DNA from: Thinopyrum elongatum
Taxonomy: Eukaryota > Streptophyta > Magnoliopsida > Poales > Poaceae
Length of the DNA: 64,000 bases
Assembly (NCBI GenBank): GCA_011799875.1
Contig: CM022302.1
Location: forward strand, 299,719,048-299,783,047
Direction: 5' to 3'
The notes under the pieces were generated by a model that worked only from the letters and a program-made list of their open reading frames with translations, did no database searches and was not told the DNA's origin. Shown here piece after piece: positions 22,521-35,364 of the stretch; the stretch's first letter is position 1, and every line of letters starts with the position of its first letter. The position numbers were made by a program, and so were the translations under genes.

Positions 22521-24144
22521 TGATACGTATCCAACGTATCTATAATTTATGAAGTATTCATGCTGCTATATTATCATTCTTAAATGTTTTACAATCATTT
22601 TATAGCAACTTTATATCATTTTTTGGGACTAACTTATTGACATAGTGCCCAGTGCCAGTTGATGTTTTTTGCTTGTTTTTTACATCGCAGAAAATTAATA
22701 CCAAACGGAGTCCAAACACAGCGAAACTTTTTGTGGATTTTTTATGGACCAGAAGACATCCAATGGGCCAGAGCAGCACCTGGGGGTGCCCCGAGGGGGG
22801 CACAACCCACCAGGGCGCGCCTGGGCCCCGGTGGGTTGTGCCCACCTCGGTGGCCTCCTGCACCGCCTCTTCGCCCTATAAATTGCCAAATATTCCAAAA
22901 ACCCTCGCGGTAACCCTAAATCAGAAGTTCCGCCGCCGCAAGCCTCTGTAGCCACGAAAAAACAATCTAGACCCTGTTCCGGCACCCTGCCGGAGGGGGA
23001 AATCATCACCGGTGGCCATCTTCATCATCCCGGCGGCCACCGTGATGAGGAGGGAGTAGTCCACCCTCGGGGCTGAGGGTTTGTACCAGTAGCTGTGTGT
23101 TTAATCTCTCTCTCGTGTTCTTGAGATGGCACGATCTTGATGCATTGCGGGCTTTGTTAATATAGTTGGATCATATGGTGTTTCTCCCTCTCTATCTTGG
23201 TGTGATGAATTGAGTTTTCCCTTTGAGATTTCGTTTTATCGGATTGAATACTTTTATAGATTTGAGAGCACTTGATCTATGTCTTGGCACTCAACTCGCG
23301 GATTCCCGAGGTGACATTGGGGTAATCTATGCATAGGGGTTGATGCATGTTTTCGTCCTTGTTTCTCCGGTAGAAATCTTGGGGTACTCTTTGAAGTTCT
23401 TTGTGTTGTATTGAGTATTATGAATCTGAAATTGTTTGATGCATATCGCATAATCAACTCACGGATACTCGCGGTGACATTGGAGTATCTATGTGACATT
23501 AGAGTTGATTGATGTGTATCATATGGTGTTATTTTAGTACGAACTCTTAGATAGATCGAACGGAAAGAATAGCTTTGTGTTATTTTAGTACGGACTCTTG
23601 AATAGATCGAACGGAAAGAATAACTTTAAGGTAGTTTCGTACCCTACAAACAATTTCTTCTTATGCTCTCCACTAGATAAGAATTTTGGACTGATTCTTC
23701 ATCGCACGTTGAGGGATGGTTATATGATCCAATTAGATTAGCATTGTTGAGATATTGCACTAGCGAAAGTACGGACCCTAGGCCTTGTTTTCAAGCATTG
23801 CAATACCGTTTGTGCTCCATTTTATCACTTGCTACCTTGCTGTTTTTATTTATTCAGATTATAAAAATATATTTCTAGCATCCATATTACATTTTTATCA
23901 CCATCTCTTCGCCGAACTAGTGCACCAATACAATTTGCCATTGTATTGGGTGTGTTGGGGACACAAGAGACTTTTTGTTATTTGGTTGCAGGGTTGTTTG
24001 AGAGAGACCATCTTCATCCTACACCTCCCACGGATTGATAAACCTTAGGTCATCCACTTGAGGGAATTTTGCTACTGTCCTACAAAACTCTACGCTTGGA
24101 GGCCCAACACGAGTCTAAAAGAACAAGTTGTGTAGTAGACATCA
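22521..24144 (+). repeat. First LTR of the tandem Athila-like element
   Basis: Starts TGATACGTATCC and ends AGACATCA. TATAAAT lies at 22877-22883. It differs from the other two LTRs by an 11-12-bp deletion near 22828 in the GC-rich upstream stretch. Confidence 0.9.
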
Positions 24145-24154
24145 AGCTCTTTTA

Positions 24155-24172
24155 TGGCGCCGTTGCCGGGGA
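24155..24172 (+). promoter_or_regulatory. Primer binding site, unit 1 (tRNA-Asp type)
   Basis: TGGCGCCGTTGCCGGGGA, 10 bases after the first LTR; a perfect complement to the plant tRNA-Asp 3' end as I remember it. Confidence 0.85.
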
Positions 24173-24272
24173 GGTGAGTGCTTGAAGGTATATCTTTAGA
24201 TCTTGCAATTGAATCTTTTAGTTTCTTGTTTTATCACTAGTTTGGTTTATAAAAAGAAAACTACAAAAAAAA

Positions 24273-25889
24273 ATGGAGATTGGGTTATCTCAAGTTGTTC
24301 TTTATCTTTATAATGTCTATCTTGAGAATAGGGATTCCGATAATTGTGCTCAATTGCTAGAAAAAGAATTCAACAAAATTTATGGCATAAAAATGTTGGA
24401 TGATGGGCATGATTGCAATATTGTTAGTATGAATTCTTTGAATATCCATGATGTTAATGATGATTGCATTAGTCATGATAATGATGTCTCCTATAAGAAT
24501 GTCAATTTTTTGCGGAGTGAATTGGTAGTGTAATTGCACACCAAAAAGGGAAGATAGATTTTGTAAGAAGCATAAATATTTAGAAACGAAAAAGTTGCAA
24601 GAGAGGCTAGATGATTGTGCTGAAAGATTTATTTTTCTCGCCATCCTTGTGAACTTTGCAATGAACGTGGTCATTTAAATCTCCAATGCAAATTGTTTCA
24701 TGATCAAATCGTGTCCAAAAATTGTGATAACTTGATTACCCTTGAGCATCATAAAGAGCTTAGTCTTCTTTTGGGGTATGAAAAAATGAAACGTATAACT
24801 GAGGGTATTCCAAAATTTAATCTCATGAGATTTCTTGATTTTGATCTAGAGGAAATTTATATGTTTTGTGCGGTAAATTGCATTGAGAATCATTATATTG
24901 CCAACTATCTAAAGACAAGAAAACAAATAGAATATGAAGAGAGTACTAATGAAAGGGAAAATATTTCCCAATACCCTTCTAGTGTTTATTATGATGAATC
25001 AGGTAACGAGGAGGAGCTTCCTATCCAATCAATCTCTTCAATAAGAAGCTCGAAAAAATTGATTAAACCCATACATGAGGTGGTGAAGAAGAAAAGGAAA
25101 AGGAGAAGTATAGGTAAAAATGTAACTCTCCCAAGTAATATTGCTCCTATCACCATTGTGCCTCATGAAAGTGAATCAAATATGTTGATGGAGGATGATG
25201 ATATTGAGTATGATTTTGTGATGCCTACTACTTGTTTTAATGATTATGATTGCGAAGATAATGATACTTCTTATAATCTTGGAAATCTTTTTGGCATCAA
25301 CTTGGGAAATTATGATGATAGCAATTGTTATACCGTTGGTGCTATTCATACTATTAATGATGAGAGCGATTATGATTATGATATGCCAAGTCACAAGCTT
25401 GGGGATGCTATGTTTGATGAGAATGACATGTTTGAGCATTTATTTGCTGCAATTAATGTTTGTACCAAGCTTGGGGATGATATGCTTAATGAAGATGATC
25501 TTTTTAGTCCCCCTATTTTGAATGATCAAATTTGCTATGATGATTGCATGCCTCCTATCTATGATGAGAACAAAGTTGCTACTTATGATGATTATTGTGA
25601 TGATACTTATGTTATAAAAAGTAGTGATGATTATATTTATAAAACTTGTCATAGTTATGATTACCCTTTTCCTGAACATTACTCTTTTAATGTGAAAACA
25701 ATTTATAGTATTCGAGTTTCATATGATACTCCCACCATTGTGAATGAGAAGAAATTTTCTTATGTGGAGAGTAATAAAATTTCTATGCTTGTGGATCATG
25801 AAGAGAATGCTTTATGTGATGGTTATATTGATGAATCTATTCATGATGCTACTGAAAATTATTATGAGAGAGGAACTTATGATTCATGA
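24273..25889 (+). pseudogene. Unit 1 CCHC-knuckle gag-like protein, frameshifted
   Basis: The start MEIGLSQVVLYLYNVYLENR is open for 86 codons. An extra T near 24510 then shifts the frame to a stop at 24531-24533. A compensating missing T lies near 24636. From 24693 the frame is open for 398 codons to TAA-free end TYDS at 25889, further than its twin in unit 2. The C-terminal half is very acidic, rich in D, Y and N. The zinc-knuckle region falls in the disrupted interval. The probable role is RNA binding for the element. This copy needs two indels reversed to be whole, so I call it a pseudogene. Confidence 0.8.
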
Positions 25890-26042
25890 TGCTCTCTTTA
25901 TGTTTCAATTCTTATCTTTTATGCGAGCATCATTGAAATCATCGTGCCTAGTTAAAAGGCATTAAAGAAAAGCACTTGTTGGGAGACAACCCAACATTTA
26001 CCCCTACTGTTTTTATGTGTTCACATGATTATGCTACTGTAG

Positions 26043-28939
26043 TAATCATGTTTTATTGCTTTTGTTTCAATAAAGTGCCAAGTAAAGCCTTTGGGATAGT
26101 GTGGATGATAGTTGACTTGAATCTGTACAAAAACAGAAACTTTTGCGCCCAGTACAGGAATTTTGAAAATTCACTGGAATGTGATTTTGTTCTGAATTTT
26201 TTACAGGTGATATATATACAAATTTTCTACGTTTTCCTAATTTTTTAGAATTTTGGGAGTAGCAGAAGTATGGTTGGATTACAGATTACTATAGACTGTT
26301 CTGTTTTTGACAGATTCTGTTTTCAATGCATAGTTTGCTTGTTTTCTAGTTTCTATGGCTTATATTGCTCAATATAAATTGTGAAAATGATATGATACAG
26401 TAGGCATTGTTTGGAAACAATTATGAATCTTGTCTTTGACAGTACCAAAGTGAAATGGTTTGCTCTTTATCATACTAACATATCTCACGAAGTTCCGTTA
26501 AGTCTTGTGTGATTGAAGTTTTCAAGTTTTGGGTGAGATGTCGATATGAGGAGAATAAGGAGTGACAAGACCCTAAGCTTGGGGATGACCAAGGAACCCC
26601 AAGGTAATATTCAAGGAATATCCAAGCAACTAAGCTTGGGGATGCCCCAGAAGGCATCCCCTCTTTCGTCTCCAACATTATCGGTAACCTCACTTGGAGC
26701 TACATTTTTTCGTCACATGATATGTGTTTTGCTTGGAGCATCATTTTCTTGTTAGGATTTGCTTTCTGTTATTCAGAATAATGTTTTGCATCTTTATTTT
26801 CAATAAAAATGTCAAGGATAGCCTTTACCATGCTCATTTTGCAAGTATATGAGTTGCTGTTTCAAAACAGAAAGTTTATCGATGTTGCAAAAATTCCCGA
26901 GAAAAGTCAGAATGTGATAAAATGTTGAATTTTTTTGCACAGTAAGCTATGATAAATTTTCTACAGTGTGGTAAATTTTCATAATTTTTGGAGTTAAATA
27001 AGTATTTATACTCTTGCATTCTTTACAGACTGTACTGTTTTGGCAGATTGCTGTTATGTTTGCATTGTTTGTATATGTTTGCTTGTTTAATGATTCTATT
27101 TGAGGATAGGAGTATTAAATATACAGAGGCATTTAGTATGCAATGTTGAATAATATTTTTTGTGATTTGCTACAGTAGAGAATGATAAGGTTTTTGCATT
27201 GGTTTATACTAACTTATCTCACGAGTTCTTGTTGAGTTTTGTGTGTATGAAGTTTTTAAGATTTAAAGAAACCGTGATATAAAAGTAATTAAGGAGACGC
27301 AAAAGCTCAAGCTTGGGGATGCCCAAGGCGTCCCAAGATAATATTTCAAGAAGTCTCAAGCATCTAAGCTTGGGGATGCCCCGGTAGGCATCCCACCTTT
27401 CTTCATCAACAATTATCGGTTAGTATCGGTTGAGCCTAAGTTTTTGCTTCTTCACTTGAGTTGTGCTATCCTTGGAATGTCATTTTGTTTTGTTTTACTT
27501 GCTGTTTTAATAAAATACTTAGATCTGAAAGTTTTTAAATAAGAGAGAGTCCTCAATTAGCTACCCCTTTACTTAACTACTCGCTTGATCTTCACTTATA
27601 TCTTTTTGGAGTAGTTTGTCATTTACTCTCGTGATTCACTTATATCCTATGAGTAAATTGTTGAATGAATTGAATATCATGAAGTTGAAATTATATGTTC
27701 ATATCATGCCTAGTGGTAGCTTCACATTGGGTTTAGAAAGTGAAATCTTTTGAAGCTTGACAATCACAATATTGGTCATACAAGCAATTCATGAATGATT
27801 ACTATAAGGAAGAGAACTTTCACATGCAAATACACTATCTTGGAAATCTTTTGTGATTGTGAGCCCCCATCAAAATATTATATGCCAAAATTATTGACGT
27901 TGGACAAGGAAGACAACGCAATGATTTATGTTTGTTCATATTCACATAGAAGTTATATTGTCATAGATCCTTCAACATGTGGTGCTTGCCCCCCATCTTT
28001 GCTAGCCAAAAATTCCGCACCAAGTAGAGATACTACTTGTGCATCCAAAAACCCTTAAACCCAAATCTTATTTTCAATAGTCCACCATACCTACCTAAGG
28101 ATTGAGTAAGATCCTTCAAGTAAGTTGTCATCGGTGCAATAAGGCAATAAAAATTGCTTCTAAAAGTGTTAGATCATTTAGTGTAAGAGAAAATTGAGCA
28201 TTGTACGAACTTGTGATGGCAAAGAATAAAAGCGACAGACTGCATAATAAAGGTTGCTATCATAAGGGGCAATATAACATGACATTCTTTTGCACTAAGG
28301 GATTGAGCATACAAACAAAAAGCGCATGGCAACCTCTGCTTCCCTCTGCGAAGGGCCTACCTTTTACTTTTATGTATTTACTTTCATGCAAGAGTCAAAG
28401 TTTTTCTCTCTATTCCTTTTTATTTTTCTCTTTTGGCAAGCATCATGTGGTGAGGAAAGATTTAGGCACATATATCCAGTTGGATATGGGTAGCTTGAGT
28501 TATTATTGTTGACATCACCCTTGAGGTGAATACATTGGGAGGCGAAATTATAAGCCCCTATCTTTCTATGTGTTTGGTTGAAACGTTTTGCTCATGTGTA
28601 TGCGGTGAGTATTAGCAATCATAGAAGACTATATGATGGTTGAGTATGTGGAGCTCTTAATTAGACTCTGTTGAATAAGTTGAATTGCAATTGTTTGGTG
28701 ACTAAGAACATAGGTTGTTGAGTTTCAACAGAATTCATTGTTTGAACCTTAACATGTGAATTCGTTGCTACTTTAACATGATGAGTTTTATGAGAAAGAG
28801 TTGCTGTTATGATGCTAGGAAAAGTGATTGAAATTACTATTGATCAAACTTATGCACTTTGCTAGCATTCACACTTCATAAATTATTTCTTTTATCATTT
28901 ACCTACTCGAGGACGAGTAAGAATTAAGCTTGGGGATGC
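26043..28939 (+). other. Unit 1 non-coding interior with hairpins and two small frames
   Basis: After the motif GCACTTGTTGGGAGACAACCC the interior is non-coding, with two related blocks (about 26100-26760 and 26820-27480). Each ends in AAGCTTGGGGATGCC...GGCATCCC, a hairpin-forming inverted repeat. Small open frames at 27795-28058 (87 aa) and 28201-28512 (103 aa) recur almost unchanged in unit 2, but they match no protein I know, and this 3' region is nearly identical as a whole, so conservation does not show coding. Confidence 0.55.
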
Positions 28940-30576
28940 TGATACGTCTCCAACGTATCTATAATTTATGAAGTATTCATGCTGCTATATTATCATTCTT
29001 GGAAGTTTTACAATCATTTTATAGCAACTTTATATCATTTTTTGGGACTAACTTATTGACATAGTGCCCAGTGTCAGTTGCTGTTTTTTGCTTGTTTTTT
29101 ACATCGCAGAAAATCAATACCAAACGGAGTCCAAACGCAGCGAAACTTTTTGTGGATTTTTTATGGACCAGAAGACATCCAATGGGCCAGAGCAGCACCT
29201 GGGGGTGCCCCGAGGGGGGCACAACCTACCAGGGCATGCCTGGGCCCCCAGGCGCGCCCGGTGGGTTGTGCCCACCTCGATGGCCTCCCGCACCGCCTCT
29301 TCGCCCTATAAATTGCCAAATATTCCAAAAACCCTCGCGGTAACCCTAGATCAGAAGTTTCGCCGCCGCAAGCCTCTGTAGCCACAAAAAACCAATCTAG
29401 ACCCCGTTCCGGCACCCTGCCGGATGGGGAAATCATCACCGGTGGCCATCTTCATCATCCCGGCGGCCACCATGATTAGGAGGGAGTAGTCCACCCTCGG
29501 GGCTGAGGGTTTGTACCAGTAGCTATGTGTTTAATCTCTCTCTCTCGTGTTCTTGAGATGGCACGATCTTGATGTATCGCGGGCTTTGTTAATATAGTTG
29601 GATCATATGGTGTTTCTCCCTCTCTATCTTGTTGTGATGAATTGAGTTTTCCCTTTGAGATTTCGTTTTATCGAATTGAATACTTCTATGGATTTGAGAG
29701 CACTTGATCTATGTCTTGGCACTCAACTCGCGGATTCCCGAGGTGATATTGGGGTAATCTATGCATAGGGGTTGATGCACGTTTTCATCCTTGTTTCTCC
29801 GGTAGAAATCTTGGGGCACTCTTTGAAGTTCTTTGTGTTGGATTGAGTATTATGAATCTGAAATTGTTTGATGCATATCGCATAATCAACTCACGGATAC
29901 TCGCGGTGACATTGGAGTATCTATGTGACATTAGAGTTGGTTGATGTGTATCATATGGTGTTATTTTAGTACGAACTCTTGGATAGATCGAACGGAAAGA
30001 ATAGCTTTGTGTTATTTTAGTACGAACTCTTGAATAGATCGAACGGAAAGAATAACTTTAAGGTGGTTTCGTACCCTACAAACAATTTCTTCTTATGTTC
30101 TCCGCTAGATAAGTACTTTGGACTGATTCTTCATCGCACGTTGAGGGATGGTTATATGATCCAATTAGATTAGCATTGTTGAGAGATTGGACTAGCGAAA
30201 GTACGGACCCTAGGCCTTGTTTTCAAGCATTGCAATACCGTTTGTGTTCCATTTTATCACTTGCTACCTTGCTGTTTTTATTTATTCAGATTATAAAAAT
30301 ATATTTCTACCATCCATATTACACTTTTATCACCATCTCTTCGCCGAACTAGTGCACCTATACAATTTGCCATTGTATTGGGTGTGTTGGGGACACAAGA
30401 GACTTTTTGTTATTTGGTTGCAGGGTTGTTTGAGAGAGACCATCTTCATCCTACACCTCCCACGGATTGATAAAACTTAGGTCATCCACTTGAGGGAAAT
30501 TTGCTACTGTCCTACAAAACTCTGCGCTTGGAGGCCCAACACGAGTCTACAAGAACAAGTTGTGTAGTAGACATCA
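28940..30576 (+). repeat. Middle, shared LTR of the tandem element
   Basis: Starts TGATACGTCTCC and ends AGACATCA. It serves as 3' LTR of unit 1 and 5' LTR of unit 2. TATAAAT lies at 29307-29313. Confidence 0.9.
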
Positions 30577-30586
30577 AGCTCTTTTC

Positions 30587-30604
30587 TGGCGCCGTTGCCG
30601 GGGA
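30587..30604 (+). promoter_or_regulatory. Primer binding site, unit 2 (tRNA-Asp type)
   Basis: TGGCGCCGTTGCCGGGGA, 10 bases after the middle LTR, identical to that of unit 1. Confidence 0.85.
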
Positions 30605-30704
30605 GGTGAGTGCTTGAAGGTATATCTTTAGATCTTGCAATTGAATCTTTTAGTTTCTTGTTTTATCACTAGTTTGGTTTATAAAAAGAAAACTACAAAA
30701 AAAA

Positions 30705-32099
30705 ATGGAGATTGGGTTACCTCAAGTTGTTCTTTATCTTTATAATGTCTATCTTGAGAATAGGGATTCCGATAATTGTGCTCAATTGCTAGAAAAAGAA
30801 TTCAACAAAATTTATGGCATAAAAATGTTGGATGATGGGCATGATTGCAATATTGCTAGTATGAATTCTTTGAATATCCATGATGTTAATGATGATTGCA
30901 TTAGTCATGATAATGATGTCTCCTATAAGAATGTCAATTTTTGCGGAGTGAATTGGGAGTGCAATTGCACACCAAAAAGGGAAGATAGATTTTGTAAGAA
31001 GCATAAATATTTAGAAACGAAAAAGTTGCAAGAGAGACTAGATGATTGTGCTGAAAGATTTATTTTTTCTCGCCATCCTTGTGAACTTTGCAATGAACGT
31101 GGTCATTTAAATCTCCAATGCAAATTGTTTCATGATCAAATCATGTCCAAAAATTGTGATAACTTGATTACCCTTGAGCATCATAAAGAGCTTAGTCTTC
31201 TTTTGGGGTATGAAGAAATGAAACGTATAACTGGGGGTATTCCAAAATTTAATCTCAAGAGATTTCTTGATTTTGATCTAGAGGAAATTTATATGTTTTG
31301 TGCGGTAAATTGCATTGAGAATCCTTATATTGCCAACTATCTAAAGACAAGAAAACAAATAGAATATGAAGAGAGTACTAATGAAAGGGAAAATATTTCC
31401 CAATACCCTCCTAGTGTTTATTATGATGAATCAGGTAACAAGGAGGAGCTTCCTATCCAATCAATCTCTTCAATAAGAAGCTCGAAAAAATTGATTAAAC
31501 CCATACGTGAGGTGGTGAAGAAGAAAAGGAAAAGAAGGAGAAGTATAGGTAAAAAGGTAACTCTCCCAAGTAATATTGCTCCTATCACCATTGTGCCTCA
31601 TGAAAGTGAATCAAATATGTTGATGGAGGATGATGATATTGAGTATGATTTTGTGATGCCTACTACTTGTTGTAATGATTATGATTGGGAAGATAATGAT
31701 ACTTCTTATAATCTTGGAAATCTTTTTGGCACCAACTTGGGAAATTATGATGATAGCAACTGTTATACCGTTGGTGCTATTCATACTATTAATGATGAGA
31801 GTGATTATGCTTATGATATGCCAAGTCACAAGCTTGGGGATGCTATGTTTGATGAGAATGACATGTTTGAGAATTTATTTGCTGCAATTAATGTTTGTCC
31901 CAAGCTTGGGGATGATATGCTTAATGAAGATGATCTTTTTAGTCCCCCTATTTTGAATGATCAAATTTGCTATGATGATTGCATGCCTCCTATCTATGAT
32001 GAGAACAAAGTTGCTACTTATGATGATTATTGTGATGATACTTATGTTATAAAAAGTAGTGATAATTATATTTATAAAACTTGTCATAGTTATGATTAA
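30705..32099 (+). pseudogene. Unit 2 CCHC-knuckle gag-like protein, C-terminally truncated
   Basis: 464 codons are open from MEIGLPQVVLYLYNVYLENR to a TAA at 32097, where unit 1 has TAC. Beyond it the frame would continue, but a second lesion (one T lost near 32150) breaks it again. Residues C126, C129, H134 and C139 in CELCNERGHLNLQC form a C-x2-C-x4-H-x4-C knuckle, typical of nucleocapsid proteins. A basic stretch, KKKRKRRRSIGKK, and a long acidic D/Y/N-rich tail follow. No protease or polymerase domain exists. It may still yield a nearly complete protein lacking the tail. Confidence 0.8.
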
Positions 32100-32479
32100 C
32101 CTTTTCCTGAACATTACTCTTTTAATGTGGAAACAATTTATAGTATTCGAGTTCATATGATACTCCCACCATTGTGAATGAGAAGAAATTTTCTTATGTG
32201 GAGAGTAATAAAATTTCTATGCTTGTGGATCATGAAGAGAATGCTTTATGTGATGGTTATATTGATGAATATATTAATTATGCTACTGAAAATTATTATG
32301 AGAGAGGAACTTATGATTCATGATACTCTCTTTATGTTTCAATTCTTATCTTTTATGCGAGCATCATTGAAATCATCGTGCCTAGCTAAAAGGCATTAAA
32401 GAAAAGCGCTTGTTGGGAGACAACCCAACATTTACCCCTACTGTTTTTATGTGTTCACATGATTATGCTACTGTATTAA

Positions 32480-35364
32480 TCATGTTTTATTGCTTTTGTT
32501 TCAATAAAGTGCCAAGTAAAGCCTTTGGGATAGTGTGGATGATAGTTGACTTGAATCTGTGCAATAACAGAAACTTTTGCGCTCAGTCCAGGAATTTTGA
32601 AAATTCACTGGAATGTGCTTTTGATATGAATTTTTTACAGGTGATATATATACAAATTATCTACGTTTTCCTGATTTTTTAGAATTTTTGGAGTAGCAGA
32701 AGTATGGTTGGAGTACAGATTACTACTGACTGTTCTGTTTTTGACAGATTCTGTTTTCAATGCATAGTTTGCTTGTTTTCTAGTTTCTATGGCTTATATT
32801 ACTCAATATAAATTGTGGAAATGACATGCTAAAGTAGGCATTATGTGGAAAAAATTATGAATCTTGTCTTTGACAGTACCAAAGTGAAATGGTTTGCTCT
32901 TTATCATACTAACCTATCTCACGAAGTTCCGTTAAGTCTTGTGTGATTGAAGTTTTCAAGTTTTGGGTGAGATGTCGATATGAGGAGAATAAGGAGTGAC
33001 AAGACCCTAAGATTGGGGATTCCCAAGGCACCCCAAGGTAATATTCAAGGAAGATCCAAGCAACTAAGCTTGGGGATGCCCCGGAAGGCATCCCCTCTTT
33101 TGTCTCCAACATTATCGCTAACCTCACTTGGAGCTACTTTTTTTTGTCACATGATATGTGTTTTGCTTGGAGCATCATTTTGTTGTTAGGATTTGATTTT
33201 TGTTATTTATAATAATGTTTTGCATCTTTATTTTAAATAAAAATGTCAAGGATAGCCTTTACCATGCTCATTTTGCAAGTATATGATTTACTGTTTCAAA
33301 ACAGAAAGTTTATCGATGTTGCAAAAATTCCCGAGAAAAGTCAGAATGTGATAAAATGTTGAAATTTTTTGAAAAGTAAGCTATGATAAATTTTCTACAG
33401 TGTGGTAAATTTTCATAATTTTTGTAGTTAAATAAGTATTTATACTCTTGCATTGTTTACAGACTGTACTGTTTTGGCAGACTGCTGTTATGTTTGCATA
33501 TGTTTGCTTGTTTAATGATTCTATTTGAGGATAGGAGTATTAAATATACAGAGGCATTTAGTATGCAATGTTGAATAATAATTTTTGTGATTTTCTACAG
33601 TAGAGAATGATAAGGTTTTTGCATTGGTTTATACTAACTTATCTCACGAGTTCTTGTTGAGTTTTGTGTGTATGAAGTTTTTAAGATTTAAGGAAACCGT
33701 GATATAAAAGGAATTAAGGAGATGCAAAAGCTCAAGATTGGGGATGCCCAAGGCATCCCAAGATAATATTTCAAGAAGTCTCAAGCATCTAAGCTTGGGG
33801 ATGCCCCGGTAGGCATCCCACCTTTCTTCATCAACAATTATCGGTTAGTATTGGTTGAGCCTAAGTTTTTGCTTCTTCACTTGGGTTGTGCTATTCTTGG
33901 AATGTCATTTTGTTTTGTTTTACTTGCTGTTTTAATAAAATACTTAGATCTGAAAGTTTTTAAATAAGAGAGAGTCCTCAATTAGCTACCCCTTTACTTA
34001 ACTACTCGCTTGATCTTCACTTATATCTTTTTGGAGTAGTTTGTCATTTACTCTCGTGCTTCACTTATATCCTATGAGTAAATTATTGAATGAATTGAAT
34101 ATCATGAAGTTGAAATTATATGTTCATATCATGCCTAGTGGTAGCTTCACATTGGGTTTAGAAAGTGAAATCTTTTGAAGCTTGACAATCACAATATTGG
34201 TCATACAAGCAATTCATGAATGATTACTATAAGGAAGAGAACTTTCACATGCAAATACACTATCTTGGAAATCTTTTGTGATTGTGAGCCCCCATCAAAA
34301 TATTATATGCCAAAATTGTTGACGTTGGACAAGGAAGACAACGCAATGATTTATGTTTGTTCATATTCACATAGAAGTTATATTGTCATAGATCCTTCAA
34401 CATGTGGTGCTTGCCCCCCATCTTTGCTAGCCAAAAATTCCGCACCAAGTAGAGATACTACTTGTGCATCCAAAAACCCTTAAACCCAAATCTTATTTTC
34501 AATAGTCCACCATACCTACCTAAGGATTGAGTAAGATCCTTCAAGTAAGTTGTCATCGGTGCAATAAGGCAATAAAAATTGCTTCTAAAAGTGTTAGATC
34601 ATTTAGTGTAAGAGAAAATTGAGCATTGTACGAACTTGTGATGGCAAAGAATAAAAGCGACAGACTGCATAATAAAGGTTGCTATCATAAGGGGCAATAT
34701 AACATGACATTCTTTTGCACTAAGGGATTGAGCATACAAACAAAAAGCGCATGGCAACCTCTGCTTCCCTCTGCGAAGGGCCTACCTTTTACTTTTATGT
34801 ATTTACTTTCATGCAAGAGTCAAAGTTTTTCTCTCTATTCCTTTTTATTTTTCTCTTTTGGCAAGCATCATGCGGTGAGGAAAGATTTAGGCACATATAT
34901 CCAGTTGGATATGGGTAGCTTGAGTTATTATTGTTGACATCACCCTTGAGGTGAATACATTGGGAGGCGAAATTATAAGCCCCTATCTTTCTATGTGTTT
35001 GGTTGAAACGTTTTGCTCATGTGTATGCGGTGAGTATTAGCAATCATAGAAGACTATATGATGGTTGAGTATGTGGAGCTCTTAATTAGACTCTGTTGAA
35101 TAAGTTGAATTGCAATTGTTTGGTGACTAAGAACATAGGTTGTTGAGTTTCAACAGAATTCATTGTTTGAACCTTAACATGTGAATTCGTTGCTACTTTA
35201 ACATTATGAGTTTTATGAGAAAGAGTTGCTGTTATGATGCTAGGAAAAGTGATTGAAATTACTATTGATCAAACTTATGCACTTTGCTAGCATTCACACT
35301 TCATAAATTATTTCTTTTATCATTTACCTACTCGAGGACGAGTAGGAATTAAGCTTGGGGATGC
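32480..35364 (+). other. Unit 2 non-coding interior
   Basis: Same arrangement as unit 1: the GCGCTTGTTGGGAGACAACCC motif just upstream (32408), two blocks with GGGGATGCC/GGCATCCCC hairpins (33071-33094 and near 33797), and small frames at 34220-34483 and 34626-34937. The part after about 33960 is almost identical to unit 1, whereas 32480-33130 differs much more. Confidence 0.55.

Noticed and set aside
25176..25679. Ile-rich minus-strand frames in the tandem units
   Set aside because: Reverse reading of the GAT-rich acidic tail of the gag-like ORF.
28201..34937. 103-codon frame conserved in both tandem units as a candidate accessory gene
   Set aside because: The whole surrounding 1.1 kb is equally identical between units, so conservation does not indicate coding.
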